Below, piece after piece: positions 27,943 through 36,245 of a stretch of 64,000 bases of DNA. Below the pieces are notes generated by a model that worked only from the letters and a program-made list of their open reading frames with translations, was not told where the DNA came from and searched no databases. Each line of letters starts with the position of its first letter. Position 1 is the stretch's first letter. Location of the stretch: the NCBI RefSeq assembly GCF_041320705.1, contig NZ_JBGGTQ010000004.1:1-64000 (forward strand), written 5' to 3'. The position numbers were made by a program, and so were the translations under genes. The stretch is from Kineococcus mangrovi (GTDB lineage: Bacteria; Actinomycetota; Actinomycetes; Actinomycetales; Kineococcaceae).

Positions 27943-29058
27943 GTGACACGCATTCAGGACGTGCGTTTGGCGCGAGGGTGGTCCTAGACCGCCCTGGCGA
28001 TGAAGCTGCGACAGCGGGGACAGCAGCTCGGCACACCCGTCGGCAGCACTGAGAGTCTCAAGACGCAGATCTCCCGCTGGGAGAACGGCAAGGTGGCCCC
28101 GGGCGACTTCCACCGCCAGCTGCTGCGAGAAGTCCTCAATGTTTCCGACGAAGGCCTGGGCTTTGCTGCGGCAGGGGGGTCCACGGCTCTTACCAGTCCT
28201 CCGAGCCTGACGCAGGCATTGGGCCGAGCGGCGCTCTTCGAAGCGGGAAGCGCGGCTCACCTGCACCACCAGGTCGAGGCCATCCGGAAGGCCGACGGGC
28301 AGTCCGGCGCGGCCGACGTGCTGGAGTACGCCCGCAAGCTCCTGAACGACACCACGCAGCAACGGCGCTACCTGGTCCAGACAGGAGCCCGACGAGAGCT
28401 TGCGGCCGTCACCGCGGACCTCGCATCGCTGGTGGGTTGGCAGTCCTTGGACGTCGGAGACCTCGACCGAGCGTGGACCGCCTTCGAGGAGGCCAAGTCC
28501 GCCGCTCGTGAGGCGGAGGACAACGCGCTGCTCGCTCACGCGACGGGGGAGCAGTCCTTCGCTTTGCTCGACCTCGGACGTGGAAGTGATGGCGCAGACA
28601 TGGTCGCCGAGGCCCGCCAGCTGCACGGGCTACCGCCTCGCCTCACGGCCTGGCTCCACGCAGCAGAGGCCGAGAACCGCGCTGCCGCGGGTGACGGTGA
28701 GGCAGCACGTAGGTCTCTCGCCGCCGCTGAGGCGCTTCTGCCGAGCAGTGATGAGGACGCCGCCCTCACGCCGTACCTCCGCCTGGACGCGGCCAACCTC
28801 ACCCGCTGGCGCGGCCACTGCCTCGGTCGGCTGCACGATCCTGGTGCCGTCGCTGAGCTCCTGGAGGGCTTGGCCAGCGTTCGTGGCCGGTACAGCCGAG
28901 CCGAAGCCAGCGTGCTAGTCGATCTGGCCGCTGCTGAGTTGCACCGTAACGACCGCGATCAGGCGCAGCACTACCTGCGTCAGGCCACGTCCCTGGCCAA
29001 CCGGATGGGATCGGTGCGTCAGCGCCGCCGCCTGGAGGCGCTGCGTCAGGCAGCGTGA
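27943..29058 (+). pseudogene. XRE-family regulator with TPR-like domain, amber codon in the HTH
   Basis: From GTG 27943 the frame reads TRIQDVRLARGWS, then TAG at 27985-27987, then TALAMKLRQRGQ and an otherwise intact 352-codon frame (first ATG 28000). The peptide before and after the stop forms one helix-turn-helix, continuing as TQISRWENGKVAPGDFHRQL; the TAG replaces a codon that is probably CAG (WSQTALA). The C-terminal ~250 residues are TPR-like helices (ADLASLVGWQSLDVGDLDRA). Either the gene is inactive or translation re-initiates at ATG 28000, losing helix 1 of the HTH. Its stop is 3 bp from the convergent Nudix gene. Confidence 0.8.
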
Positions 29059-29061
29059 GGG

Positions 29062-29619
29062 TCAGGTCCGATCTACGAGGAAGCGCAGCAACCCTGTGAT
29101 GGAACCGGAGCCGAGGATTTCGCCACGGTCGATCAGCTCCACCACATCGTCGAGGGCTACCCAGTCCACGACGCCGGCCTCGACTAGATCCGTGGGCGCT
29201 CCGACCTCCTCGGCATGGTCGAAGACGTAGACCTCGTGGGGGGTGTCGACCATCCCCACCATGGGCTGGAACTCAAGCAACTGGCGTCCCCCGGTGGGAC
29301 GCCAACCGGTCTCCTCCTCGGCTTCCCTGGCGGCGGTCTGCAAGGCCGTCTCGCCTGCGTCCACGATGCCGCCTGGCAGCTCCCAGCCCACCTGATCGGT
29401 CAGGAAGCGGTGTCTGCGGAGCATGAGCACTTGGTCACCAGCGGCGTTGAGCACGAGCGCGACGGCCACACGCTGGAGACGCACCACGTGGTGCTCGAAC
29501 CGCTTCCCGTCCGGGGGCTCCAGGTCGACGAGGACCAGTCGCACCCACGGGTTGTCGTAGATGGTCCGCTCACCGAAGACCTGCCACCGAGGCGGCTCCT
29601 GCACGGCGGGCTCATCCAT
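29062..29619 (-). CDS. Nudix hydrolase (ADP-ribose pyrophosphatase-like)
   Basis: 185 residues with a complete Nudix box (GGIVDAGETALQTAAREA, then EEETGW) preceded by WELPGG, in the order of ADP-ribose and sugar-nucleotide pyrophosphatases. XRE-TPR plus Nudix pairs are frequent in actinomycete integrative elements, where the Nudix role is unknown. It converges with the regulator gene. With two TIR proteins and a HIT protein in the same element, an ADP-ribose-metabolising enzyme here is suggestive. Confidence 0.88.
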   Translation of the reverse strand: MDEPAVQEPPRWQVFGERTIYDNPWVRLVLVDLEPPDGKRFEHHVVRLQRVAVALVLNAAGDQVLMLRRHRFLTDQVGWELPGGIVDAGETALQTAAREAEEETGWRPTGGRQLLEFQPMVGMVDTPHEVYVFDHAEEVGAPTDLVEAGVVDWVALDDVVELIDRGEILGSGSITGLLRFLVDRT

Positions 29620-30077
29620 ACAGCGAGCCTACTGATCCACGAGGGCGCTGCGGGTGCCCGCACCTCACCCAGTCCAGCTGTGAGAACTTTCTCTACTCCG
29701 TCAAGGCGGCGGGCGCGCCCGCCGCCGGCACTGCCCTTCCGTGGCCGCCGTCTGCGCGCGGCCTGCGGCCGTGCTCGCCAACGACCACGAGGGCGGCGCC
29801 ACGCGGATGCACCATCTGCCTGCCGCTTGGTGTCATAGGCGGTGGCAGCTGAGTAGTACCAGGGGCTCCCGCCCCTGGACCCCGGTTGCGCTGTACATCT
29901 GCGCGCGTCGTTCCGAAGTGGCTGGGCTTTGCGACGCGCAGATGCACACCGCCCTGCGAGCGCGGCCCAGTGCAGCGGAGCAGGACGTGCGCGTACCGCC
30001 CCCTCGCGTAGTCACCCTCATGCTCGCAACCCTGCGGCATCCCCGATCGTGTCCGAGGGCATCCGTACAGTGGTTAG
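29620..30077. other. Structured non-coding region of the element
   Basis: 458 bp without a supported gene. CCAGGGGC/GCCCCTGG form a hairpin at 29859-29878. Just after it a longer imperfect inverted repeat, with arms around CATCTGCGCGCGTCG and CGACGCGCAGATG, spans about 29895-29955. It is a candidate for a cis-acting replication or transfer site or a structured RNA. The last bases contain the NYN gene promoter (TACAGT, 30066-30071). Confidence 0.5.
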
Positions 30078-31331
30078 GTGACTACGACCAGTGCCGCGGC
30101 GGCTTCCCCCTCAATCGACGTTGCTGTCGTCGTCGACACTCGGAACATGCACGGGGCGACTGGTCAGGTTCTCGGCATTCCTAACCTTCCTTCTATGGCG
30201 TCCGTAAAGTCGGCTCTCTCGCTGTATGACATGAACGTTGTCGACGCAGCCTTCGGTGTCGCCACCGACGCTGGCGGGCGTTCAACGCCGCGACGAGATG
30301 CGGCATTGCAGAGAAACGATGCGTACGCACGAAGCCTGGAGGCATCTGGGGCTAGGGTTCTGCGTGGAATGTTGCAAGACTGGAACCAAGCAGACGTCCC
30401 TATGCAGGAAAAAAAGGTGGACGTCTTGTGTGCCGTAGAGGTAGTCAAACTAGCCATCCAGATTGCGATTAAACAATCCACATGCCGTGCAATTGTTGTC
30501 CTCAGTGCCGATAAGGACCTAGCGCCAGCCATCGACATGGCTCGTCAAGAGCTCGACGTTCCTGTGTATGCGGCGGCGGCCAGGAGTGTCCATCAGAGAG
30601 AAGGATCGTGGATTCTCCTAGGAGAGGATGCGGTGCGTCAGCTTGGGGGACCGCCGTCCAATACGGCCCTTCTGGGTGAAGCTCGACGCACCGCTCTCGC
30701 TCTCGAGTACCTGTCTCCAAACCCCAGTCCTTGGGTCTGTCACATCGCAGCAAACGGGCAGAAGACGATGCGTTCCGTGGGCAGTGCCTTGAGTGGGGTC
30801 ATGCAAGGTGGTGGAACCATGCCGGGAACAAACCCACTTTATTGCGTAGGAATCGACACTTCTGAGCTATTCCCTCGGGCCATCCTTTCGACGGCCCCCG
30901 CAACCGGTGGTCAGGTTCTTTCGGGTCGCGTTCATAGACGAAAGAACGTCGAAGAGGTAACGGTCCAGGTTCCAGGAATTTCTAAGAACCTGACCGTGAA
31001 GACGCCGGTGGGCTACCCAGTACCCCAGGCCGATGTGCTGCTCGTCGAAGATTCGCGGAACCCGTCTCGGCACATTTATGTAGGAACAGTTGCGCAGTCA
31101 CCGGGACTGGCAGCAAGCAATATCGGTTTGGTTACTCTGATCGGTAAGACCAGGAAAGGCGACGGCTACGCCTCTCTCGAAGGAACGCCCGATAAGGTCA
31201 TTGTAAAACTACCACTTGAGGAAGTTGACACTGCGATACCCGGTGATAGATTTGCGGTAGTTCTTGCTGAGCGCCTCAATAATAGTCAGCGGCTCACTTG
31301 GGCAGTGAGCTCGAAGTTGCCCAAGCGGTGA
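30078..31331 (+). CDS. NYN-domain (PIN-like nuclease) protein with novel C-terminal half
   Basis: 417 residues. Residues ~12-175 look like a NYN RNase: VAVVVDTRNMHG (D20, N23), KKVDVLCAVEVVKLA (D115) and VVLSADKDLAPAID (D145, D147), which could form the acidic metal site. Residues ~190-417 are beta-rich and unrecognised, with segments such as LSGRVHRRKNVEEVTVQVPG and IPGDRFAVVLAERL. GTG 30078 follows TACAGT by exactly 6 nt, so it is probably leaderless. GC is clearly below the backbone. A single-gene unit near attR with its own strong terminator; a defence or RNA-cleaving role is inference. Confidence 0.72.
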   Translation: MTTTSAAAASPSIDVAVVVDTRNMHGATGQVLGIPNLPSMASVKSALSLYDMNVVDAAFGVATDAGGRSTPRRDAALQRNDAYARSLEASGARVLRGMLQDWNQADVPMQEKKVDVLCAVEVVKLAIQIAIKQSTCRAIVVLSADKDLAPAIDMARQELDVPVYAAAARSVHQREGSWILLGEDAVRQLGGPPSNTALLGEARRTALALEYLSPNPSPWVCHIAANGQKTMRSVGSALSGVMQGGGTMPGTNPLYCVGIDTSELFPRAILSTAPATGGQVLSGRVHRRKNVEEVTVQVPGISKNLTVKTPVGYPVPQADVLLVEDSRNPSRHIYVGTVAQSPGLAASNIGLVTLIGKTRKGDGYASLEGTPDKVIVKLPLEEVDTAIPGDRFAVVLAERLNNSQRLTWAVSSKLPKR

Positions 31332-31336
31332 AAATG

Positions 31337-31370
31337 TGAAAGGGATGACCTATATAGGTCATCCCTTTCA
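31337..31370. terminator. 34-bp perfect palindrome after the NYN gene
   Basis: TGAAAGGGATGACCTAT is followed directly by its exact complement ATAGGTCATCCCTTTCA. It starts 5 bp after the stop codon, so the likely role is a strong terminator; its perfect symmetry also suits an operator. Confidence 0.8.
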
Positions 31371-31815
31371 AGACTGTCGGCCCACAAGTCCGACGCGGTG
31401 TTGGTATGAGTCTCGGACGTACGTGACCTGGAGTCAAGTCCACAGAGAGTGACATACTCCACACTCAAGGTCACGACGGTGCTGGGTCTGGGACGAGCGG
31501 GTCACCACGCCCGACAGCGCTGACCACGGCGTTCGCGACCCGGCCGTGCGCGCCGCCTAGCAGAACCTGCTGTTCCCTCAGTCCGGCCCCGCCAGCCCAT
31601 GTGGTCGATCTGGGGTGCGGGACCAGACGCTGTCGCTGCTGCTGGCCGAGGCCGACCGTCTGGCGTCAGCACCGGGAGCGCTCTCATCCCTGGCCTCTGG
31701 GGCGACGGTGAGTGTCAATCTGCGTGACAACGGACTGGGACGACCGGGGACGCCGACGGCCGAGATTGGATACGGCAGTAAGGCTACCGGGGCCTAACCC
31801 GTACACCCTCGAAGC
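31371..31815. other. Non-coding or decayed DNA before attR
   Basis: About 445 bp with no supported gene. A plus frame to 31797 (LLLAEADRLASAPGALSSLA) has coding-like composition but no upstream start region or family. A VVDLGCGT string in another frame near 31600 could be a methyltransferase remnant. Probably debris from an earlier insertion. Confidence 0.45.
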
Positions 31816-31866
31816 TTCGGGACGAAGAGGCCGCAGGTTCAAGTCCTGTCACCCCGACCAGCAAGA
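31816..31866 (+). repeat. attR: duplicated tRNA-Pro 3' half
   Basis: Matches 19394-19444 except for one base, and similarity continues weakly beyond (CGCAGG). It lacks the tRNA 5' half, so it is an attachment-site remnant and not a gene. Confidence 0.92.
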
Positions 31867-31996
31867 CCGCAGGCCAGGGCCTTCGTCGTGTGGGTGGCCG
31901 GGTGCGGAACCGTCCGGGCATCTCCGTTCGCCTCGCTGGATCCCGGTCGGGGCACGATGGATCCTGCATCCCGTGCCACCAGCCGAGGGAGAGGTC

Positions 31997-32239
31997 ATGT
32001 CTGTCACCGTTCCTGACGCCCGAGCACGCCTCGTCGCACTCATCGAGCAGGTCAACGACGACCAGGCCGCTGTGGAGATCACTTCCGAGAAGGGGACGGC
32101 CTACCTCGTCTCCGAGGATGAGTACCTGTCCCTGCGCGAAACGGTCCACCTCTTGCGGTCCCCGCGCAACGCGGAGCGGTTGCGCGAAAGCCTCGCCGAG
32201 GCCCAAACCGGTGGTGGCCGGCCCCGTCACCATCGCTGA
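31997..32239 (+). CDS. Orphan Phd/YefM-type antitoxin
   Basis: 80 residues: MSVTVPDARARLVALIEQVN, AAVEITSEKGTAYLVSEDEYLSL, LLRSPRNAERLRESLAEA. This is the YefM/Phd DNA-binding antitoxin fold. ATG 31997 has GGGAGAGG upstream. No toxin gene follows; the next 300 bp hold no frame resembling YoeB, so it is an orphan or the survivor of a broken pair. It lies just outside attR. Confidence 0.82.
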   Translation: MSVTVPDARARLVALIEQVNDDQAAVEITSEKGTAYLVSEDEYLSLRETVHLLRSPRNAERLRESLAEAQTGGGRPRHHR

Positions 32240-32543
32240 CCGGCGGTCGGGCGGCCCGAGGCGGTGTCCTGGTGGTGCGGTGAGAACTCCCTCTCCTTGT
32301 CGAGCCGGCGGGCCGAGCCCACCGCAGGCATGCGCTCCCGAGTCCGTCGTCCGCACACCTCGCCGCCTGGCGATCTTCCTGGGGGCCGCCGCTGCGTGGG
32401 GGCGGGGGCGATGACCCCTGGTGTCAGCAGCGGCTCGGCCGATCGAGTGGGACCACCTCAGGTCAGCGAAGCGGTGCCCGATCAGTGGGTAGGAAGCTGG
32501 GTAGATCTGAGGGTAGAATACAACCCGCGAAGGAGGCAACGAC
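32240..32543. promoter_or_regulatory. Gap with GGGTAG iterons upstream of the toxin-antitoxin pair
   Basis: 304 bp, mostly featureless. At its end GGGTAG occurs three times at exact 12-bp spacing (32487, 32499, 32511), the last overlapping a TAGAAT -10 at 32514-32519. This looks like an autoregulatory antitoxin operator. Confidence 0.6.
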
Positions 32544-32858
32544 ATGAAGATCGACACCAGTGCCCTGGTCTCCGTCAGCGAGGCGAGCCGCAAGGGCGTC
32601 TCCTGGCTGGTCAGCGAGGCTGCCGAGGGCAGGACTCCCGTGGTGCTCTCCCACAACCGGCCTGTGGCCGCCGTCGTGGGGCTGGAGACCATGGAGCGCC
32701 TTCAGCGACTGGACGAGATGGAGAGCGACCTGCGCCTGTGGGTCGCCACGATCGTCCGCGAGGTCAGCGACAACGGCGTTCGCCACAGTCTCGACGACGT
32801 CGCGGCCATGCTCGGAGTCGACCTGGATGACGAGGACGACGACGAGGACGACCGCTGA
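32544..32858 (+). CDS. Phd/YefM-family antitoxin
   Basis: 104 residues: SALVSVSEASRKGVSWLVSE, PVVLSHNRPVAAVVGLETME, the Phd/YefM DNA-binding fold, then a long acidic C-terminal tail (GVDLDDEDDDEDD) suited to binding a basic toxin. ATG 32544 has AGGAGG at 32531. The RelE-type toxin gene follows after 3 bp. Confidence 0.88.
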   Translation: MKIDTSALVSVSEASRKGVSWLVSEAAEGRTPVVLSHNRPVAAVVGLETMERLQRLDEMESDLRLWVATIVREVSDNGVRHSLDDVAAMLGVDLDDEDDDEDDR

Positions 32859-32861
32859 TCC

Positions 32862-33224
32862 ATGGCGAGAGTCGAACTGACCGATGACGCTCTGGAGGAC
32901 CTGAAGGGTTTCGACGGTAGTGCTCAGCGACAGATCCTGAAGGGCATCAAGAAGCTCGAGGATTCTCCTGAGCAGCGCGGCGCCCCTCTGGGGTCCAGGC
33001 AGTCCGGAAACCTGACGAGCTACAGGAAGCTCGTCGTCGGAAACCGGCAGTACCGGATCGTCTACAGCGTCCACGAGGACGGGACGATCTGCATCGTCTG
33101 GGTGATCGGGCCTCGGAGCGACGACGAGGTGTACGAGATGGCCACAGCTCGACTGTCCGTGATGGGTGACCGGGAACTGGCCGAGCGGCTGCGGTCGATG
33201 CTCGATCAGATTAACGGCCGCTGA
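32862..33224 (+). CDS. RelE/ParE-superfamily toxin
   Basis: 120 residues: VELTDDALEDLKGFDGSAQR, GIKKLEDSPEQRGAPLG, LTSYRKLVVGNRQYRIVYSV and ICIVWVIGPRSDDEVYEMA, the RelE/ParE fold with the basic YRKL and YRI segments used by RelE-type mRNA interferases. The extra ~30 C-terminal residues are helical. It lies 3 bp after the antitoxin; translational coupling is likely. Whether it cuts mRNA or poisons gyrase cannot be told. Confidence 0.88.
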   Translation: MARVELTDDALEDLKGFDGSAQRQILKGIKKLEDSPEQRGAPLGSRQSGNLTSYRKLVVGNRQYRIVYSVHEDGTICIVWVIGPRSDDEVYEMATARLSVMGDRELAERLRSMLDQINGR

Positions 33225-33448
33225 GCCGGAGTCCACCGGCTGGTGATCCAGCGTGAGTGGTCGACGGGTCGTGGTGCTGATCGATGCGGCAGACCCCAGC
33301 AGCCCTGCCGGGCTCCGCGTCGCTGGTCTCGATGCGCGCTGGGAGCGGGAGAGATGCCGGAACTGCTGGAGGAACGTCTGGTGCCGTGACGCGGAGAGCG
33401 CCTCCGACCCACCCACCGGCGACGTCCACCGCAGCCGCGTCGGGCCGG

Positions 33449-34918
33449 TCAGGCCGTGGGTACCGTCGCCCGTTCCCGCGCACCCCCGACCTTCGCCAGC
33501 AGCGCCGGCACCAGGTACGCGTAGCTCGCCGGGGTCAGCGGTTTCGTCCACTGCCCGCGCCGCACCGCGGCCGGCAGCGGCAGCCCCAGGTCGTCGAGCA
33601 TCTGGTCCAGCACCGCGAACGACCCGCTCGGCACCTGCTGCTCGCGGTGCGCGGCGGCCTGCCGGTGGGTCAGGTGGAACCGGTGCCCCTCGTGGCGCAC
33701 GTCGTCGGGGGAGGGGGCGGGCACGACCCCGGCGAGGTGACCGGCCAGCCACACCGCGCCCACCTCCGCGGACAACGGGCTGCGGTACGTGTTCCCCCAC
33801 CCGGCGAACGCGAGCCGGGGGACGGCGGCGGGCAGGACCCGCCGGTGCAGCGCGAGGACCCCGTCGGTGTCGAGCAACCGCTCGCGCACGGAGACGGCCA
33901 GCAGGGACAGGTCCTGCTCGAAACCCGTCGCGGCGACCACGACGTCGGCGGGCAGGCGGGAACCGTCGGACAACTGCACGTCACCCGCGCCGAGGGCGCT
34001 GATGGAGCGTTCCCGCCGCACCGCGATGCGACCGGCGCGGACGGCCTCGAAGAACCCGTCGGTGACGAGGCTGTCCGAGTACGGCAGGGGGGTCGTCGGG
34101 ACGAGACCGACCGACCGCAGGCCGGTGCGGCGGGCGACGTGCTGCGCGAGCGACCACAACGCCGCCCGCCGCAGCGGGGCGTCGGCGGCGGCGAGCAACC
34201 GCTGCGCCGGCGTCGTCCGTTCGGGGGCCATGAGGTGTTCCCCGAGGCGCGTCAGCAGCAGGTGGCGGAACGACAGCGGCCCGGCGAGCCGCTTGGGCAC
34301 CTTCCACCGCACGGCCCGCGCGACCACGGTCGTGGACCGCGCCGCCCGGGACGCGGCGACCGCCACGTCGCAGGCGGTCTTGCCCCAGCCCACCACCACG
34401 ACGTCGCGACCGGCGAACACGGCCCCGTCCCCGAGCTGGGTGGGTTCGACGACCTGACCGCCGGTGGCGTCGAACACGTCGCGGCCCGGCCAGTCCGGCA
34501 CGTGGGGGGTGGAGAACACGCCGTTCGCGAGCACCACCCAGTCCACGTCGAGGACGGAGGGACCGTCGGCGTCCGCGACCTCCACGGACCAGCCGTCCCC
34601 GGACGGGACGGCGCGGGTCACCGTCGTGCCGAGACGGACCCGGTCACGGATCCCCTTCACGTCGGCGTAGTGCTCCAGGTAGGCGCGGACGTGGTTCCCG
34701 GTGGGGTGGACGGGGAAGTCCGCCGGCATCGGCACGTCGGAGAACGCGTACGACACCCGGTCGTCCTGGGTGGACACGTCGGGGTAGCGGCGGGTCGCGC
34801 TCCACACCCCGCCGAGGTCGGGTGCCTTCTCCAGCACCGTGACCTCGTGGCCAAACCGGCTCAGCACGGCGGCGGTGACCAGCCCGGACGGCCCGGCCCC
34901 CACGACAGCGATCCTCAT
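33449..34918 (-). CDS. Flavin-containing monooxygenase-like oxidoreductase
   Basis: 489 residues with an N-terminal FAD-binding GAGPSGLVTAAVL, LEKAPDLGGVW, a second dinucleotide fold VVVVGWGKTACDVA for NADPH, and DVVVAATGFEQDLSLL. This is the class B flavoprotein monooxygenase layout (FMO/Baeyer-Villiger group). The substrate is unknown. Start ATG 34918. Divergent from the GNAT gene at 35108 across 189 bp. The 224 bp on its 3' side, up to the toxin gene, show no gene. Confidence 0.88.
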   Translation of the reverse strand: MRIAVVGAGPSGLVTAAVLSRFGHEVTVLEKAPDLGGVWSATRRYPDVSTQDDRVSYAFSDVPMPADFPVHPTGNHVRAYLEHYADVKGIRDRVRLGTTVTRAVPSGDGWSVEVADADGPSVLDVDWVVLANGVFSTPHVPDWPGRDVFDATGGQVVEPTQLGDGAVFAGRDVVVVGWGKTACDVAVAASRAARSTTVVARAVRWKVPKRLAGPLSFRHLLLTRLGEHLMAPERTTPAQRLLAAADAPLRRAALWSLAQHVARRTGLRSVGLVPTTPLPYSDSLVTDGFFEAVRAGRIAVRRERSISALGAGDVQLSDGSRLPADVVVAATGFEQDLSLLAVSVRERLLDTDGVLALHRRVLPAAVPRLAFAGWGNTYRSPLSAEVGAVWLAGHLAGVVPAPSPDDVRHEGHRFHLTHRQAAAHREQQVPSGSFAVLDQMLDDLGLPLPAAVRRGQWTKPLTPASYAYLVPALLAKVGGARERATVPTA

Positions 34919-35107
34919 GCCGACCAGCGTCGGGGCGCGTCGTCGCGCACGGGAACCGCGCTCACCCGTTCGCCCGGGAACCCCCTGCGCCGAACCGGTG
35001 GTTCGTCGCCCGATCGGCCGCCCCCGGGCACTTCAGGTCGTGGACCGGACCCTCCCGGTCGCGGAGCATCGGGGGAGACCACCGCAGACCAGGGGGACGC
35101 GCGGAAC

Positions 35108-36244
35108 ATGGACCTGCAGATCACCGAGCACCGGCAGCTGACGGGGGTGCAGAAGCTCGCCCACGACTGGCAGGGGCTGCACGACGCCGCCGGCGAGGCG
35201 AACCCCTTCACCGGCCCCGACTGGGCCCTGACGTGGCTGGACCACTTCGCCGGGGACCCGCGGCACGAACCCCTCGTCCTGGAGGTCCGCGACGGGGAAC
35301 GCCTCGTCGGCGTCGCCCCCCTCTACCGCCGCTCGGTGCTGCGGGGTCTGGCGACGCTCGTGCAGCCCGTCGGCACCGGCAGCCTGTGGATCGGGCCGTA
35401 CGAGCAACCCGCCCTGCTCACCGACCCGGCCTGCGCCCGGGACGTGGCCCGCGCCGTCGTCGGCCACCTGTGCGCCGACCCGGCGGGCTGGGACGTCGCC
35501 CGGTTCGCGCTCGGGGAGAACGTCCCGTGGTTCGAGCCGGAGTGGCTGCCGGACTGGTCGTTCACCCTCCTGCAGCGCCGCACCCGGCCCTCGGCGGTGC
35601 TGCGGCTGGAAGGCGTGGAGAACGTCTACACCGGCCGCCGAAACCTCAAGGAGTCCCTGCGCCGGGCCCGCAACCGCCTCACCCGCGACGTCGGCGCCGA
35701 CGGGTGGTCCGTCCGCCGCGTCACCGACCCCGCCGAACTGCCCGCCGCGTTCGACCGGCTCGCCGCCCTGCACTCCGAACGCGCGCAGTTGCGCGACGGC
35801 CGGCCCGTGCACGCCGACACCTACGCCGACCCGCGCGTCCGGGCCTACCTGCGCGACGTCGTGACCCGCTCCGGGATGCACGGCGGGGCCAGCGTCTACG
35901 AACTCCTCGTCGGCGACACCGTGGAGGCCGGCCAGCTCGTCCTGCACACCCGGACGGCGAGCTACTCCTCGACGTCGGGGGTCTCGGAACGGGCGTGGCC
36001 GTACTCGGCCGTCACCTACCTGCTGTCCCTGGCCGTCAAGGACGCCCAGGACGCCGGGCACCGCCTGCTGAACCTGTCGACGGGCCCGAACCAGGCCAAG
36101 CTGCGCTGGACAGACGAGGTCCGCACCTCGACGGAGTTCGCCGTCGTCGGACCCCGGCGGCGGTCCAGGGCGCTGGTGCTCGCCCTGGACGCGCACGCCG
36201 TCCTCGCCGGGTTCGCCGAAGCGCGGCGCGCCCACCGCGTCTGA
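35108..36244 (+). CDS. GNAT acetyltransferase-like protein (BioF2/CelD type)
   Basis: 378 residues with two GNAT-like halves. The first contains NPFTGPDWALTWLDHFAGD and LVGVAPLYRRSVLRG; the second RNLKESLRRARNRL, AAFDRLAALHSERAQLRDG, GQLVLHTRTASYSSTSGVSE and LNLSTGPNQAKLRWTDE. This is the Acetyltransf_6/CelD group, related to FemABX and often tied to exopolysaccharide or cell-wall modification. The ATG at 35108 is followed by MDLQITEHRQL; the Shine-Dalgarno is weak (GCGGAAC). No pathway partner is adjacent. Confidence 0.83.
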   Translation: MDLQITEHRQLTGVQKLAHDWQGLHDAAGEANPFTGPDWALTWLDHFAGDPRHEPLVLEVRDGERLVGVAPLYRRSVLRGLATLVQPVGTGSLWIGPYEQPALLTDPACARDVARAVVGHLCADPAGWDVARFALGENVPWFEPEWLPDWSFTLLQRRTRPSAVLRLEGVENVYTGRRNLKESLRRARNRLTRDVGADGWSVRRVTDPAELPAAFDRLAALHSERAQLRDGRPVHADTYADPRVRAYLRDVVTRSGMHGGASVYELLVGDTVEAGQLVLHTRTASYSSTSGVSERAWPYSAVTYLLSLAVKDAQDAGHRLLNLSTGPNQAKLRWTDEVRTSTEFAVVGPRRRSRALVLALDAHAVLAGFAEARRAHRV

Positions 36245-36245
36245 C

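Noticed and set aside
31590-31640. Frameshifted methyltransferase (VVDLGCGT string)
   Set aside because: Only eight residues match motif I and the continuation in either frame does not follow the fold; noted only as possible debris.
31816-31860. A second tRNA-Pro
   Set aside because: Only the 3' half from the anticodon loop onward is present; the 5' acceptor strand and D-arm are missing. It is attR.
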